From an uncultured Pelagibacteraceae bacterium (lineage in GTDB: Bacteria; Pseudomonadota; Alphaproteobacteria; Pelagibacterales; Pelagibacteraceae), in contig CACKZG010000009.1 in assembly GCA_902604545.1 (NCBI GenBank), positions 1 to 33,531 of the forward strand: 33,531 nt of DNA. The letters are read 5' to 3'. Both the position numbers and the translations under genes were made by a program. Each line of letters opens with the position of its first letter. Position 1 is the first letter of the stretch. Of this stretch, positions 8,782 to 17,685 are shown in pieces. The notes under the pieces were generated by a model. It made no database searches. It was not told the DNA's origin and saw only the letters and a list, made by a program, of their open reading frames with translations.

Positions 8782-11121
8782 ATGTTAGGAACAAGTAAAG
8801 AGATAAAATATCCAGGCTTGAATGTTTTGCCACCTGGAGTTGAAAGATATGTTGTTAATGGTGGCGGTCTAACTGGTTTTCAAATTTTTCCCGATGATGA
8901 AATAGAAATAATCAATAATGAAGGAAATCAAATATGTGAGATTATTTGTTTTGATAAACATGGAAATTCAGATGTTGGGATATTAAATCTTAAATCAAAC
9001 AATGAAAAAAACTTTGTAAGAAATATTCTTGGTGGGAATGATGAAACAATTTTAGCAACCAACTATCAATTAAAAAAAAGAAATTTAAAAATTTCTAATT
9101 CAAAATCATCAATTATATTTGATTTAGACACAGAACCTGGTGAAAAAATTAAATTAAAATCAAAAGATAAATGTTACGCAATATTTTCAGCGCCTGGCGA
9201 AGATATGGATGTTACAAAACAAAATCCACCAACTGATTTAACTATATTTGTTAAAAGAGCTAAAATTGTTAATGATAAGGAATTAAATGTAATTCCTGAT
9301 CCAGTTTTTGAACCTGCTTATGAAGAAAATATAAATAAAGAAACTTCAATATCTTATGAGGTTAAAAAGGGAGATTATATTCAGGTAATTAGTCCAACTG
9401 GAAGACAGTGTTCTGACTTCGTAGCATTTGATACAAAAAAATTAGAAAAAGAGATTGAAAAGGGATTAGACTGGCAAACCACTAGAACATTTATGGGAAA
9501 TACTTTTCCTGGACCAGGTTTGTTTTCTAAATTTTATGACACAGATCATGAGCCACTTGTTGAAGTAATAAGAGATACTGTTGGAAAACACGATACTTTT
9601 AATCTTGCATGTACTTCAAAATATTATGAAGATGCGGGGTATTTTGGTCACCCAAACTGTTCGGATAATTTAACTGAGAGTATGTCGAAATATGGTGTTC
9701 AGAAACAAAAAGGTTGGCATGCAATTAATTTATTTTTTAACACCTCTGCTGGAGGATTGAATTCTGTTATTTCTGATGAATCTTATTCAAGACCTGGTGA
9801 TTATGTAATGTTTAAGGCTTTAAAAGATTTAACAATTGGAACAACTGCATGTCCAAGTGATATAGATCCGTGTAATTCATGGAATCCTACCAATATATTT
9901 GTTAGAACTTACGACAAAAAAAAGGAATTTAGAAAGTCATTTGGTTTTAGAATGAAAACAGACGCTGAAAATAAACTTACTAGAAATTCTGGCTTTTATG
10001 AAAGAACTTCAAAATTAACTAGAAACTTTGTTGATGCTAGAGGATTTTGGCTTCCAAACGATTACACCAAACATGGTTTGGTTAATGAGTACAATGCTTG
10101 TAGAAATGATGCTGTATTAATTGATCTATCATCACTAAGAAAATTTGAAATAATTGGTCCTGACGCTGAAGAATTAATGAACTTCACTCTTACAAGAAAT
10201 ATAAAAAAACTTTCTGTTGGACAGGTTGTGTATTCTGCAATGTGTTACGAAAATGGAATGATGTTTGATGACGGAACTCTTTTAAGATTAAGCGAAACGG
10301 GTTTTAGATGGATATGTGGAGATGAGTACGGTGGAGAATGGCTAAAAGAGATTGCAAAAAAAAAGAATTTTAATGCTATTGTTAAAAACTCTACTGATCA
10401 AATAAGCAATGTATCTTTGCAAGGTCCAAAAAGTAGAGAAATTTTAAAAAAAATTATCTTTACACCGCCAACACAGCCTTCGATAGATGAGTTGGGCTGG
10501 TTCAGATTTACAATTTGTAGAATTGAAGAACTTCAAGGTATTCCATTAATTGTTTCTAGAACAGGTTACACTGGTGAATTAGGTTATGAAGTTTGGTGTC
10601 ATCCAAAACATGCCCCCGAAGTTTGGGATAAATTAGTGGAAGCAGGTAAAGATGATGGGTTGATACCAGCTGGGTTTGCTGCATTAGATAAACTAAGAAT
10701 TGAGGCGGGTTTAATTTTATTTGGCGCTGAATTTGATGGAGAGCAAGATCCATTTGAAGCCGGTATAGGTTTTGCTGTTCCATTGAAAACAAAAGAAGAA
10801 GATTTTATTGGTAAAGAGGAATTAATTAAAAGAAAAGCTAACCCTCAAAAGAAATTGGTAGGTCTAGAACTTAATGGAAAAGAAATAGCAGGGCACGGAG
10901 ACTGTGTTCATATTGGAAGGTCACAGGTTGGTATAGTTACCAGTGGATGCTTGTCCTCTACTTTGAATAAAAATATTGCTCTTTGCAGAATAGATGTTCA
11001 ATACTCAGAAATTGGTACTGAAGTTGAAATAGGTAAAATCGATGGTCATCAAAAAAGGATTGGTGCTAAAGTTGTTGGTTTTCCATTCTACGATCCAACC
11101 AAATCAAGAGTCAGAGCTTAA
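8782..11121 (+). CDS. DUF1989 (urea carboxylase-associated)-like domain fused to GcvT-type aminomethyltransferase
   Basis: 779 aa. Middle region (IQVISPTGRQCSDFVAFD, YFGHPNCSDN, ACPSDIDPCNSWNPTNIFV) resembles DUF1989; C-terminal ~360 aa (LIDLSSLRKFEIIGPDAEELMNF..., VSRTGYTGELGYEVWCHP, GFAALDKLRIEAG) is GcvT-like. Confidence 0.88.
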   Translation: MLGTSKEIKYPGLNVLPPGVERYVVNGGGLTGFQIFPDDEIEIINNEGNQICEIICFDKHGNSDVGILNLKSNNEKNFVRNILGGNDETILATNYQLKKRNLKISNSKSSIIFDLDTEPGEKIKLKSKDKCYAIFSAPGEDMDVTKQNPPTDLTIFVKRAKIVNDKELNVIPDPVFEPAYEENINKETSISYEVKKGDYIQVISPTGRQCSDFVAFDTKKLEKEIEKGLDWQTTRTFMGNTFPGPGLFSKFYDTDHEPLVEVIRDTVGKHDTFNLACTSKYYEDAGYFGHPNCSDNLTESMSKYGVQKQKGWHAINLFFNTSAGGLNSVISDESYSRPGDYVMFKALKDLTIGTTACPSDIDPCNSWNPTNIFVRTYDKKKEFRKSFGFRMKTDAENKLTRNSGFYERTSKLTRNFVDARGFWLPNDYTKHGLVNEYNACRNDAVLIDLSSLRKFEIIGPDAEELMNFTLTRNIKKLSVGQVVYSAMCYENGMMFDDGTLLRLSETGFRWICGDEYGGEWLKEIAKKKNFNAIVKNSTDQISNVSLQGPKSREILKKIIFTPPTQPSIDELGWFRFTICRIEELQGIPLIVSRTGYTGELGYEVWCHPKHAPEVWDKLVEAGKDDGLIPAGFAALDKLRIEAGLILFGAEFDGEQDPFEAGIGFAVPLKTKEEDFIGKEELIKRKANPQKKLVGLELNGKEIAGHGDCVHIGRSQVGIVTSGCLSSTLNKNIALCRIDVQYSEIGTEVEIGKIDGHQKRIGAKVVGFPFYDPTKSRVRA

Positions 11122-11126
11122 GAAAA

Positions 11127-11477
11127 ATGCCAAAAGAAAAAAAGACTTTATTAGATTTTTGGGAAGATCAAATGAGACAATCTCATACAGCTAGTAATTA
11201 TTTTTTTAGAAAATCTCCTTCTCACTATCATATGATGTTATTAGTAATGTCTGCATATAAAGAAAATAAAAAACTATCTGTAGAAGAACTTAAAACTAAG
11301 TTATTTAAAACATCTAGACCTAAATCTGCATTAATTATTACTGAAGCTTGTGAAAAAGGATTCTTTCGTCTTGAAAAAACATCAACAGACCAAAGGATAA
11401 AAAATATAATACCTAGTGAGTCTTTCATTAAAGAATTTAATGAATACCTGGATACCTTAAAAAATATAAGTTATTAG
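11127..11477 (+). CDS. Small putative winged-helix (MarR-like) DNA-binding protein
   Basis: 116 aa starting 5 nt after the previous stop; charged helical pattern with a helix-turn-helix/wing-like segment (LSVEELKTKLFKTSRPKSALIITEACEKGFFRLEKTSTDQRIKNIIPS). Family not firmly recognised. Confidence 0.6.
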   Translation: MPKEKKTLLDFWEDQMRQSHTASNYFFRKSPSHYHMMLLVMSAYKENKKLSVEELKTKLFKTSRPKSALIITEACEKGFFRLEKTSTDQRIKNIIPSESFIKEFNEYLDTLKNISY

Positions 11478-11578
11478 CGATAAATTTCACAAAAATTGAA
11501 ATATCTAAATTATATATATAATTTTTAGTTCTATAAAAAATTATATTAATTACTATTTGCAAAAAATAGTGTTTTCTA

Positions 11579-12907
11579 ATGACGACATTACCTTCTAAAG
11601 CTAAAGTAGTTATTATCGGTGGTGGAATTCACGGTCTGAGTACTGCTTGGAAACTTTCTGAAACTTACAAAGACCCTGGTGACATCGTTGTCTTAGAAAA
11701 AAAAGACACTGCTGCTGGCGCAAGTGGAATTGCTTGTGGTGTTGTAAGAAATAATTATTTCCAACCAGCAATGAGAGAATTAATGGCTCACTCAGTTTCT
11801 GTGTGGGAGAGCGATCCTAAAGCATTTAAATATAACCCAGTTGGTTATTTGCAAATATCACCAGAGGTAATGCATGAGGATGTTGCTACTATTTATGAAC
11901 AACAAAAAGCTATTGGATACGAGTCAGTATTTATAGAAGGTGAAAAAGATTGTTCAAATTATATGAAGGGTATTTTTGATGATTGGCAAGCGCAGGGTAT
12001 TACTTCTGTGCTTCATGAAAAAAAAGGTGGATACGCATTTAATAAAGATTCAATTAAAGCACTAGAGAATAAATCTACATCTAATGGTGTGCAAGTGATG
12101 AAAGGTGTGAAAGTAACGGGATTTAAAAAAGGAAGTAATAGTCAAGCTGTTACAGGAGTAGAAACAGACAAAGGTATAATTGAATGTGAACAAGTTGTTA
12201 TTGGAGCAGGACCTTGGGCTAGAGATTTTTGGAACATGTTGGAATTACCTAAAACAGCAAATATCAAAGGTAAAGACGGTAAAATGCATGAAACTGATAT
12301 GTGGACATACTGGATGTTACAAGAAGGTGTAATTGGTGTTGAACCAGATTTTTTGAAAACAAATGATGGAAAACAACCACCTGTAGTTCATGTAGACTCG
12401 ACCGCTCCGTTATATTCAGACAAAACTAAAAAATTATTAACAGATAAAATTTGGGGAATTTATTATAAACCTGATATAGAAGGATTAGGTGTTCAAGGTG
12501 GTACTTCACCTTACATAGTCAAAAAACATTTTGATCATGTTAATGTTGATCCTTATGGAATTGAATCGCCTGAATATCAAACAACTGATGCATTTAGTGA
12601 AATGTGGTGTTCTGCTTTAGCTCATTGTCAAAAAAGATTTGAAGGTAAATCTGATTTATATAGAAAAGGACCTTCAGGTGGTCTTGGATGTATGACGCCA
12701 GACTCTTTTCCAATTTTTGATAGGTTTTTTGAAAATGTTTATATGATTGCAGATGCAAACCATGGATACAAAATGATTGGTGTTGGTGAACTTGTTGCAA
12801 AAGAAATTCTTGGTACTGAAAGTGATTTGTTAAAACCATTTAGATTCAACCGTTACGAGAAGGGAGAACTTCACCCTACTTCGAACAGTCCGTTTCCTTG
12901 GAGCTAG
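11579..12907 (+). CDS. FAD-dependent oxidoreductase, sarcosine oxidase beta-subunit/MgdA-like
   Basis: 442 aa; VVIIGGGIHGLSTAWKLSE dinucleotide-binding motif, VVLEKKDTAAGASGIACGVVRNNY (DAO/SoxB-like), C-terminal PIFDRFFENVYMIADANHGYKMIGVGELVAKEIL. Confidence 0.88.
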   Translation: MTTLPSKAKVVIIGGGIHGLSTAWKLSETYKDPGDIVVLEKKDTAAGASGIACGVVRNNYFQPAMRELMAHSVSVWESDPKAFKYNPVGYLQISPEVMHEDVATIYEQQKAIGYESVFIEGEKDCSNYMKGIFDDWQAQGITSVLHEKKGGYAFNKDSIKALENKSTSNGVQVMKGVKVTGFKKGSNSQAVTGVETDKGIIECEQVVIGAGPWARDFWNMLELPKTANIKGKDGKMHETDMWTYWMLQEGVIGVEPDFLKTNDGKQPPVVHVDSTAPLYSDKTKKLLTDKIWGIYYKPDIEGLGVQGGTSPYIVKKHFDHVNVDPYGIESPEYQTTDAFSEMWCSALAHCQKRFEGKSDLYRKGPSGGLGCMTPDSFPIFDRFFENVYMIADANHGYKMIGVGELVAKEILGTESDLLKPFRFNRYEKGELHPTSNSPFPWS

Positions 12908-12976
12908 ACTCTAAACCTAGACACAAATAAATTTTTCAGCTACGTTTGAATAAATTAAATTCATTGAGGGGTGAAA

Positions 12977-14446
12977 ATGACAGATCTAGAGAAACACGTT
13001 AACCAACCAGGACGTGCCAAATTAGTAAAAGACGTAAGAGCTAAAATTAAAGAGTTAGGAATAACTTATATTTATTTTCAATTTATATCAGTCACTGGAA
13101 GAGTTGTGGGTAAAGGAATACCTGCTGACCATTGGGAAAGAACTGCAGAAAAAGGGTTTCAATTAGTTTACGGTTCTACTGCAAACTTATTCTTAGATCG
13201 TCACAATAATTACATTGGATACGGACCAGAGGCTATGGAGCTAGTGGGAATTCCTGATCCAGAAACGTTTGTCCAGTTACCTTGGGACAAAAGAGTTGCA
13301 AGAGTATTTTGTACATGTTTCAGAAATAGAGAAGAAAGAAAAAATCCAGGCGGTCATTTAACTTCAGACTGCAGAGGAAATTTAAGAATTTTCATGGATG
13401 AATTTAAAAAGAAACACGGACTAGAATTGAGAGTTGGTACAGAGCCTGAAATGATGTGGTTAACTAAAAATGAAGATGGAACACCTTCAGGTAAAGGTTT
13501 TTCTAAACCATTCTGTTATCACATTGATCAATTCGAGTCATTAAGACCAGTATTTATGCAAGTAATAGAATATGCAAATGCTATGGGTCTTGATATGATT
13601 CAAGGTGACCATGAAGATGCGCCAGGTCAATTAGAATTAAACTGGACTTATGATAACGTTTTAAGAAATGCGGATAGATTATCTACTTACAGACAAATTT
13701 GCGCTCAAGTTGCGAGAGAACATAATTTGATTGCTTGCTTTATGACAAAACCTTTTATGGGTGTTTCTGCAAGTGGTTGTCATACAAACATGTCTTTATG
13801 GAAAGGTGGAACGGTTAAAGTGAATAAACTTGGTCATAAATCTTTACCAGGTGTTGATGGAGTGTTTAGTTATGTTGAGGGTGGAACAAATACTTTCATG
13901 CCTGATACAAAAGATATGCAAATGCCAGGTAAAATTGGCTTGCAATCTATTGCAGGTATTATGAAACACTTACCAGCGTTAACGGCTCTTGGGTCATCAA
14001 CTGTAAATTCTTATAGAAGATTATGGGATCAAGGATTTTGGGCTCCTGTTTACGCTGACTGGGGTTATCAAAACAGAACTTGTGGTTTAAGAGTTTCTGC
14101 GCCAGGAAGATTTGAGTATAGATCAGTAGACTCGATGCACAATCCTTACTTATTAGGTGCAGCTTTATTAAAAGCTTGCGATGAAGGTATAAGTAAGAAA
14201 ATGAAACCAGCAGCTCCAGAGTCTAGAAATATTTATGAAGCTCAAAAAGCTGGTAAAGATGTTAAAAAACTTCCATTAAGTTTAGGTGAAGCTTTGGATA
14301 GACTGGCAGAGGATGAAGTAATCAAATCTGCAATGCCAGATGAAATGTATAAAGTTTTCCATTGGTACAAAAACGATGAATGGGAAAGATTTCTTGGTGC
14401 AACAACACAATGGGATCTGGACACTTATCTTGATTGTCTACCGTAG
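12977..14446 (+). CDS. gmaS: Glutamine synthetase family protein, gamma-glutamylmethylamide synthetase (GmaS)/GlnT-like
   Basis: 489 aa from ATG 12977 (SD-like gagggg upstream; the track start at GTG 12971 overlaps it). GS motifs GTEPEMMWL, GDHEDAPGQLELNW, KPFMGVSASGCHTNMSLW, PGRFEYRSVDSMHNPYLLGAALL. Followed by mgsABC-like genes. Confidence 0.8.
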   Translation: MTDLEKHVNQPGRAKLVKDVRAKIKELGITYIYFQFISVTGRVVGKGIPADHWERTAEKGFQLVYGSTANLFLDRHNNYIGYGPEAMELVGIPDPETFVQLPWDKRVARVFCTCFRNREERKNPGGHLTSDCRGNLRIFMDEFKKKHGLELRVGTEPEMMWLTKNEDGTPSGKGFSKPFCYHIDQFESLRPVFMQVIEYANAMGLDMIQGDHEDAPGQLELNWTYDNVLRNADRLSTYRQICAQVAREHNLIACFMTKPFMGVSASGCHTNMSLWKGGTVKVNKLGHKSLPGVDGVFSYVEGGTNTFMPDTKDMQMPGKIGLQSIAGIMKHLPALTALGSSTVNSYRRLWDQGFWAPVYADWGYQNRTCGLRVSAPGRFEYRSVDSMHNPYLLGAALLKACDEGISKKMKPAAPESRNIYEAQKAGKDVKKLPLSLGEALDRLAEDEVIKSAMPDEMYKVFHWYKNDEWERFLGATTQWDLDTYLDCLP

Positions 14447-14478
14447 GTCACAGAAATAGATAGAAAGGGTATAAATAT

Positions 14479-15423
14479 ATGTGTGGGATAGCAGGTTTAA
14501 TTCATAGAGGTAAATCTTCAAATGTTGGAAGTGAACTACAAGGTATGCTTCAAGCATTAAAACATAGAGGAGAAGATTCAACAGGTTACGCTTTATATGG
14601 CGATACCGATGGAAAAAACTTCATCATGCGTTTTAAAGTTGGAGAAAACGTAGGTGAAGGAAGTTCATCAGTAATGGAGGATGTATCTGTTTACGATGAA
14701 AGAAAAAAAATTGTAGATGAAACTCTGGCTGAAATGGGAGCTAAAATAGTTAAAGAAGAAAGAACTCTTCCCTACTCTTTAAGATATGAACTTGATTACA
14801 ATGTTAAAGACCTTTTGGAATTCTCACAACGTATAGAAAGTATTCCTGGTGTAGAAATTCTTTCAATGGGTAAATCGTTAGAAGTGATTAAAGATCTTGG
14901 AAACGCTAAAATGGTTTGTGATAGATATAGTTTAGATAAAGTTGTTGGAACACATGCTATAGGTCATGCAAGAATGGCTACAGAGTCTGGTGTAGATATC
15001 AAATCTGCCCATCCTTTCTGGGGATATCCGTTTAGTGATGTATCTGTAGTTCATAATGGACAATTAACAAACTATTGGAATAACAGAAGAGTTTTGGAAA
15101 ATAAAGGTATGAGATTTATGTCTGAGTGTGACTCAGAATTAATTGCTGTTTATATTGCTGAAAAAATGAGAGATGGAGCAACTTTAGAAGAAGGAATGAA
15201 AGCATCTTTAACAGGTTTAGATGGTGTTTTTACCTACTTTGTTGCAACAAAAGACTCTTTGGGAATGGCAAAAGATACAATGGCTGCAAAACCATTGGTG
15301 TTATATGAGTCTGATGATTTGGTTGCTATGGGATCTGAAGAAATCGCAATTAGATCTGTATTACCACAAGAAATTGATACGTATGATCCGTTTGATGGGG
15401 AGGTAAAAGTATGGCAAATCTAA
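14479..15423 (+). CDS. mgsA: Class II glutamine amidotransferase, N-methylglutamate synthase subunit A/GlxB-like
   Basis: 314 aa beginning MCGIAGLIHRG (N-terminal Cys nucleophile), HRGEDSTGYALYGD, HNGQLTNYWNNR; first of three split glutamate-synthase-like genes. Confidence 0.85.
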   Translation: MCGIAGLIHRGKSSNVGSELQGMLQALKHRGEDSTGYALYGDTDGKNFIMRFKVGENVGEGSSSVMEDVSVYDERKKIVDETLAEMGAKIVKEERTLPYSLRYELDYNVKDLLEFSQRIESIPGVEILSMGKSLEVIKDLGNAKMVCDRYSLDKVVGTHAIGHARMATESGVDIKSAHPFWGYPFSDVSVVHNGQLTNYWNNRRVLENKGMRFMSECDSELIAVYIAEKMRDGATLEEGMKASLTGLDGVFTYFVATKDSLGMAKDTMAAKPLVLYESDDLVAMGSEEIAIRSVLPQEIDTYDPFDGEVKVWQI

Positions 15424-16265
15424 AAACAGTATCTAAAAAGTCAAAAGCCCAATCAATGGGCATGCACACTGAAGTTTTAACAGGAAGAACTCAGCAAAAA
15501 TTCTTTAATCCTGATGAAGCAGAAAACTTTTATTATTTTGGTACATACGACGTAGATTTCAACAAAAGAACAGAGCTTGATGTTAAAGACATGACAGCAC
15601 CTGAGGCTAATAAAGAAATCGATAACTTAATGAGCCAAGGATATGGAACAATAGTAATAAAAAACCCTCAAGGTAAACACAGTCTCGGAGTTGGTATTTT
15701 AAATAAACTGAATTTAATTTTTGAAGGAAGTTTAGGATATTTTGGAATGGGTTCTTGCGATGGTCCGATAGTTAGAATTAATGGAAGAGTTGGATGGTCA
15801 TGTGCAGAAAACTTAATGGCTGGTAAAGTAGTAATTGAAAAAAATGCTGGATCTTGTTTTGGTGCGGCAATTAGAGGTGGAGATTTAATTTGTAAAGGTA
15901 GTGTTGGTGCTAGAACCGGAATTGACATGAAAGGTGGAACTATAATTATTGGTGGTGATGCTGGTGCATTCACAGGTTTTATGATGCAAAGAGGAAGAAT
16001 AATTATCCTTGGAGATGTTGGAATTAACCTGGGTGACTCTATGTATGATGGGACAATTTTCGTAGGTGGAGAAATTGGTTCTTATGGTAGTGATGCTGTA
16101 GATTCAGAATTAACATCTAGTGATCAAGACTGGCTTAAAAGAAAATTAAAGGTTGCTGAAATCGGTGAAAATTTTGATGTAAGTAAAATGAAAAAAATTG
16201 TAGCAGGTAAAAAACTTTGGAATTATGATAATTTGGAACCTACAGAGAAGAAGGGAGCAATATAA
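15411..16265 (+). CDS. mgsB: GXGXG-domain protein, N-methylglutamate synthase subunit B/GlxC-like
   Basis: 284 aa with glutamate synthase alpha-C beta-helix repeats (GKVVIEKNAGSCFGAAIRGGDLICKGSVGARTGIDMKGGTIIIGGDAGAFTGFMMQRGRIIILGDVG); overlaps the upstream gene by 13 nt. Confidence 0.88.
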   Translation: MANLKTVSKKSKAQSMGMHTEVLTGRTQQKFFNPDEAENFYYFGTYDVDFNKRTELDVKDMTAPEANKEIDNLMSQGYGTIVIKNPQGKHSLGVGILNKLNLIFEGSLGYFGMGSCDGPIVRINGRVGWSCAENLMAGKVVIEKNAGSCFGAAIRGGDLICKGSVGARTGIDMKGGTIIIGGDAGAFTGFMMQRGRIIILGDVGINLGDSMYDGTIFVGGEIGSYGSDAVDSELTSSDQDWLKRKLKVAEIGENFDVSKMKKIVAGKKLWNYDNLEPTEKKGAI

Positions 16266-17677
16266 TGCCTAAGAAAAAGTCAAAAAAAATTAAAAAAAAT
16301 GGAAAAGGTGTTGGTGGAAAAGCTGATGTCCATGCACATGAAGAAGGTAAAAGAAATAAAAGTTTATTAGGTCATAACGCTATCTTCACACCTGAAGTAA
16401 TAGACGATATTCATATTAAATCTCAATTAGGAAGATACAGAATGCGAGGAATGGCATTGATGAAAAAAATTCCTACTTTTGATGATTTAGTTTTCTTACC
16501 TGGAACACTAACTAGATTTGTAATCGAAGGTTACAGAGAAAAATGTGAAACAAAAACTGTTATTGGACCGAGATGTGAAAATCCAATTGAGTTAGATATT
16601 CCAGTTTATATTACAGGAATGAGTTTCGGTGCACTTTCTTATGAAGCAAAAACTGCTTTAGCAAGAGGAGCAACTATGGCTGGGAGTGCTACATGTTCAG
16701 GTGAAGGTGGAATGATACCTGATGAAAGAAGATACTCTGAAAAATGGTATTACCAATGTATTCAATCAAGATATGGTTTTAATCCACATCATGCACAATT
16801 AGCAGATGGGATTGAAGTATTTATTGGACAAGGTCAAAAAGTTGGAATGGGCGGACACTTAATGGGTCAAAAAGTTACTGACCAAGTTGCTGAGATGAGA
16901 TCGTTACCATCTGGTATTGATCAAAGATCTCCAGCGAGACACCCTGACTGGCTAGGACCAGATGATTTAGCTTTAAAAGTAGAAGAGCTAAGACAATTAA
17001 CGAAAAATAAAGTGCCAATTCAATTAAAATTAGGTGCATCTAAAGTTTATGATGATGTGCGTATGGCTGCAAAATGTGATCCAGACTCTATTTATCTAGA
17101 TGGTATGGAAGGATCTACTGGAGCAGGCCCACACATTGCTGCTGCAAACACAGGAATTCCTGGTATTGCTGCAATTCGAGAAGCTAGAAGAGCGATTGAT
17201 GATGTAGGTAAAACTGGAAAAGTAACATTAATTTATGCTGGTGGAGTAAGAGACGGTGCTGACATGGCTAAAGCTTTAGCTCTTGGAGCTGATGCAATAG
17301 CTATTGGTACAGGGTCCATGATTGCATTAAATTGCAACAAAGACATTCCTGAGGCAAACTTTGAAAAAGAAATGGGTGTAAAAGCAGGTGAATGTTATCA
17401 CTGCCATACTGGACGATGCCCAGTTGGTGTTGCTACTCAAGATCCTAAATTAAGAGCAAGATTAAACCCTGATGATGCTGCATTAAGAGTTTATAATTAT
17501 CTTCACTCAATGACTTTAGAGGCTCAGCTTTTAGCAAGAGCTTGTGGTAAAACGAATATCCACTCTCTAGAGCCCGAAGATTTAGCTGCTTTAACATCAG
17601 AAGCATCAGCTTTAGCAAAAGTTCCATTAGCTGGAACTAACTACACAGTTGGTGTTGATAACTACCACAAAATATAG
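16265..17677 (+). CDS. mgsC: FMN-binding glutamate synthase domain protein, N-methylglutamate synthase subunit C/GlxD-like
   Basis: 470 aa; YITGMSFGALSYEAKTALARGA, SGEGGMIPDER, QLKLGASKVYDDV, DGMEGSTGAGP, GGVRDGADMAKALALGADAIAIGTGSMIALNC, CYHCHTGRCPVGVATQDP. TAATG overlap with the upstream gene. Confidence 0.9.
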   Translation: MPKKKSKKIKKNGKGVGGKADVHAHEEGKRNKSLLGHNAIFTPEVIDDIHIKSQLGRYRMRGMALMKKIPTFDDLVFLPGTLTRFVIEGYREKCETKTVIGPRCENPIELDIPVYITGMSFGALSYEAKTALARGATMAGSATCSGEGGMIPDERRYSEKWYYQCIQSRYGFNPHHAQLADGIEVFIGQGQKVGMGGHLMGQKVTDQVAEMRSLPSGIDQRSPARHPDWLGPDDLALKVEELRQLTKNKVPIQLKLGASKVYDDVRMAAKCDPDSIYLDGMEGSTGAGPHIAAANTGIPGIAAIREARRAIDDVGKTGKVTLIYAGGVRDGADMAKALALGADAIAIGTGSMIALNCNKDIPEANFEKEMGVKAGECYHCHTGRCPVGVATQDPKLRARLNPDDAALRVYNYLHSMTLEAQLLARACGKTNIHSLEPEDLAALTSEASALAKVPLAGTNYTVGVDNYHKI

Positions 17678-17685
17678 AGGTAACT

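Noticed and set aside
10556-10792. 78-aa minus-strand ORF antisense to the DUF1989-GcvT gene
   Set aside because: Low-complexity Q/L/H-rich translation lying fully inside a well-supported gene; frame shadow.
12594-12839. 81-aa minus-strand ORF antisense to the SoxB-like gene
   Set aside because: Shadow ORF, H/Q-rich, no start context, inside a strong gene.
15668-15973. 101-aa minus-strand ORF antisense to the GXGXG gene
   Set aside because: P/I-rich complement of the Gly-rich beta-helix repeats, an artefact of codon composition.
15780-16080. Glycine-rich repetitive coding stretch considered as a DNA repeat
   Set aside because: Explained by the GXGXG beta-helix protein repeats; not a nucleotide-level repeat array.
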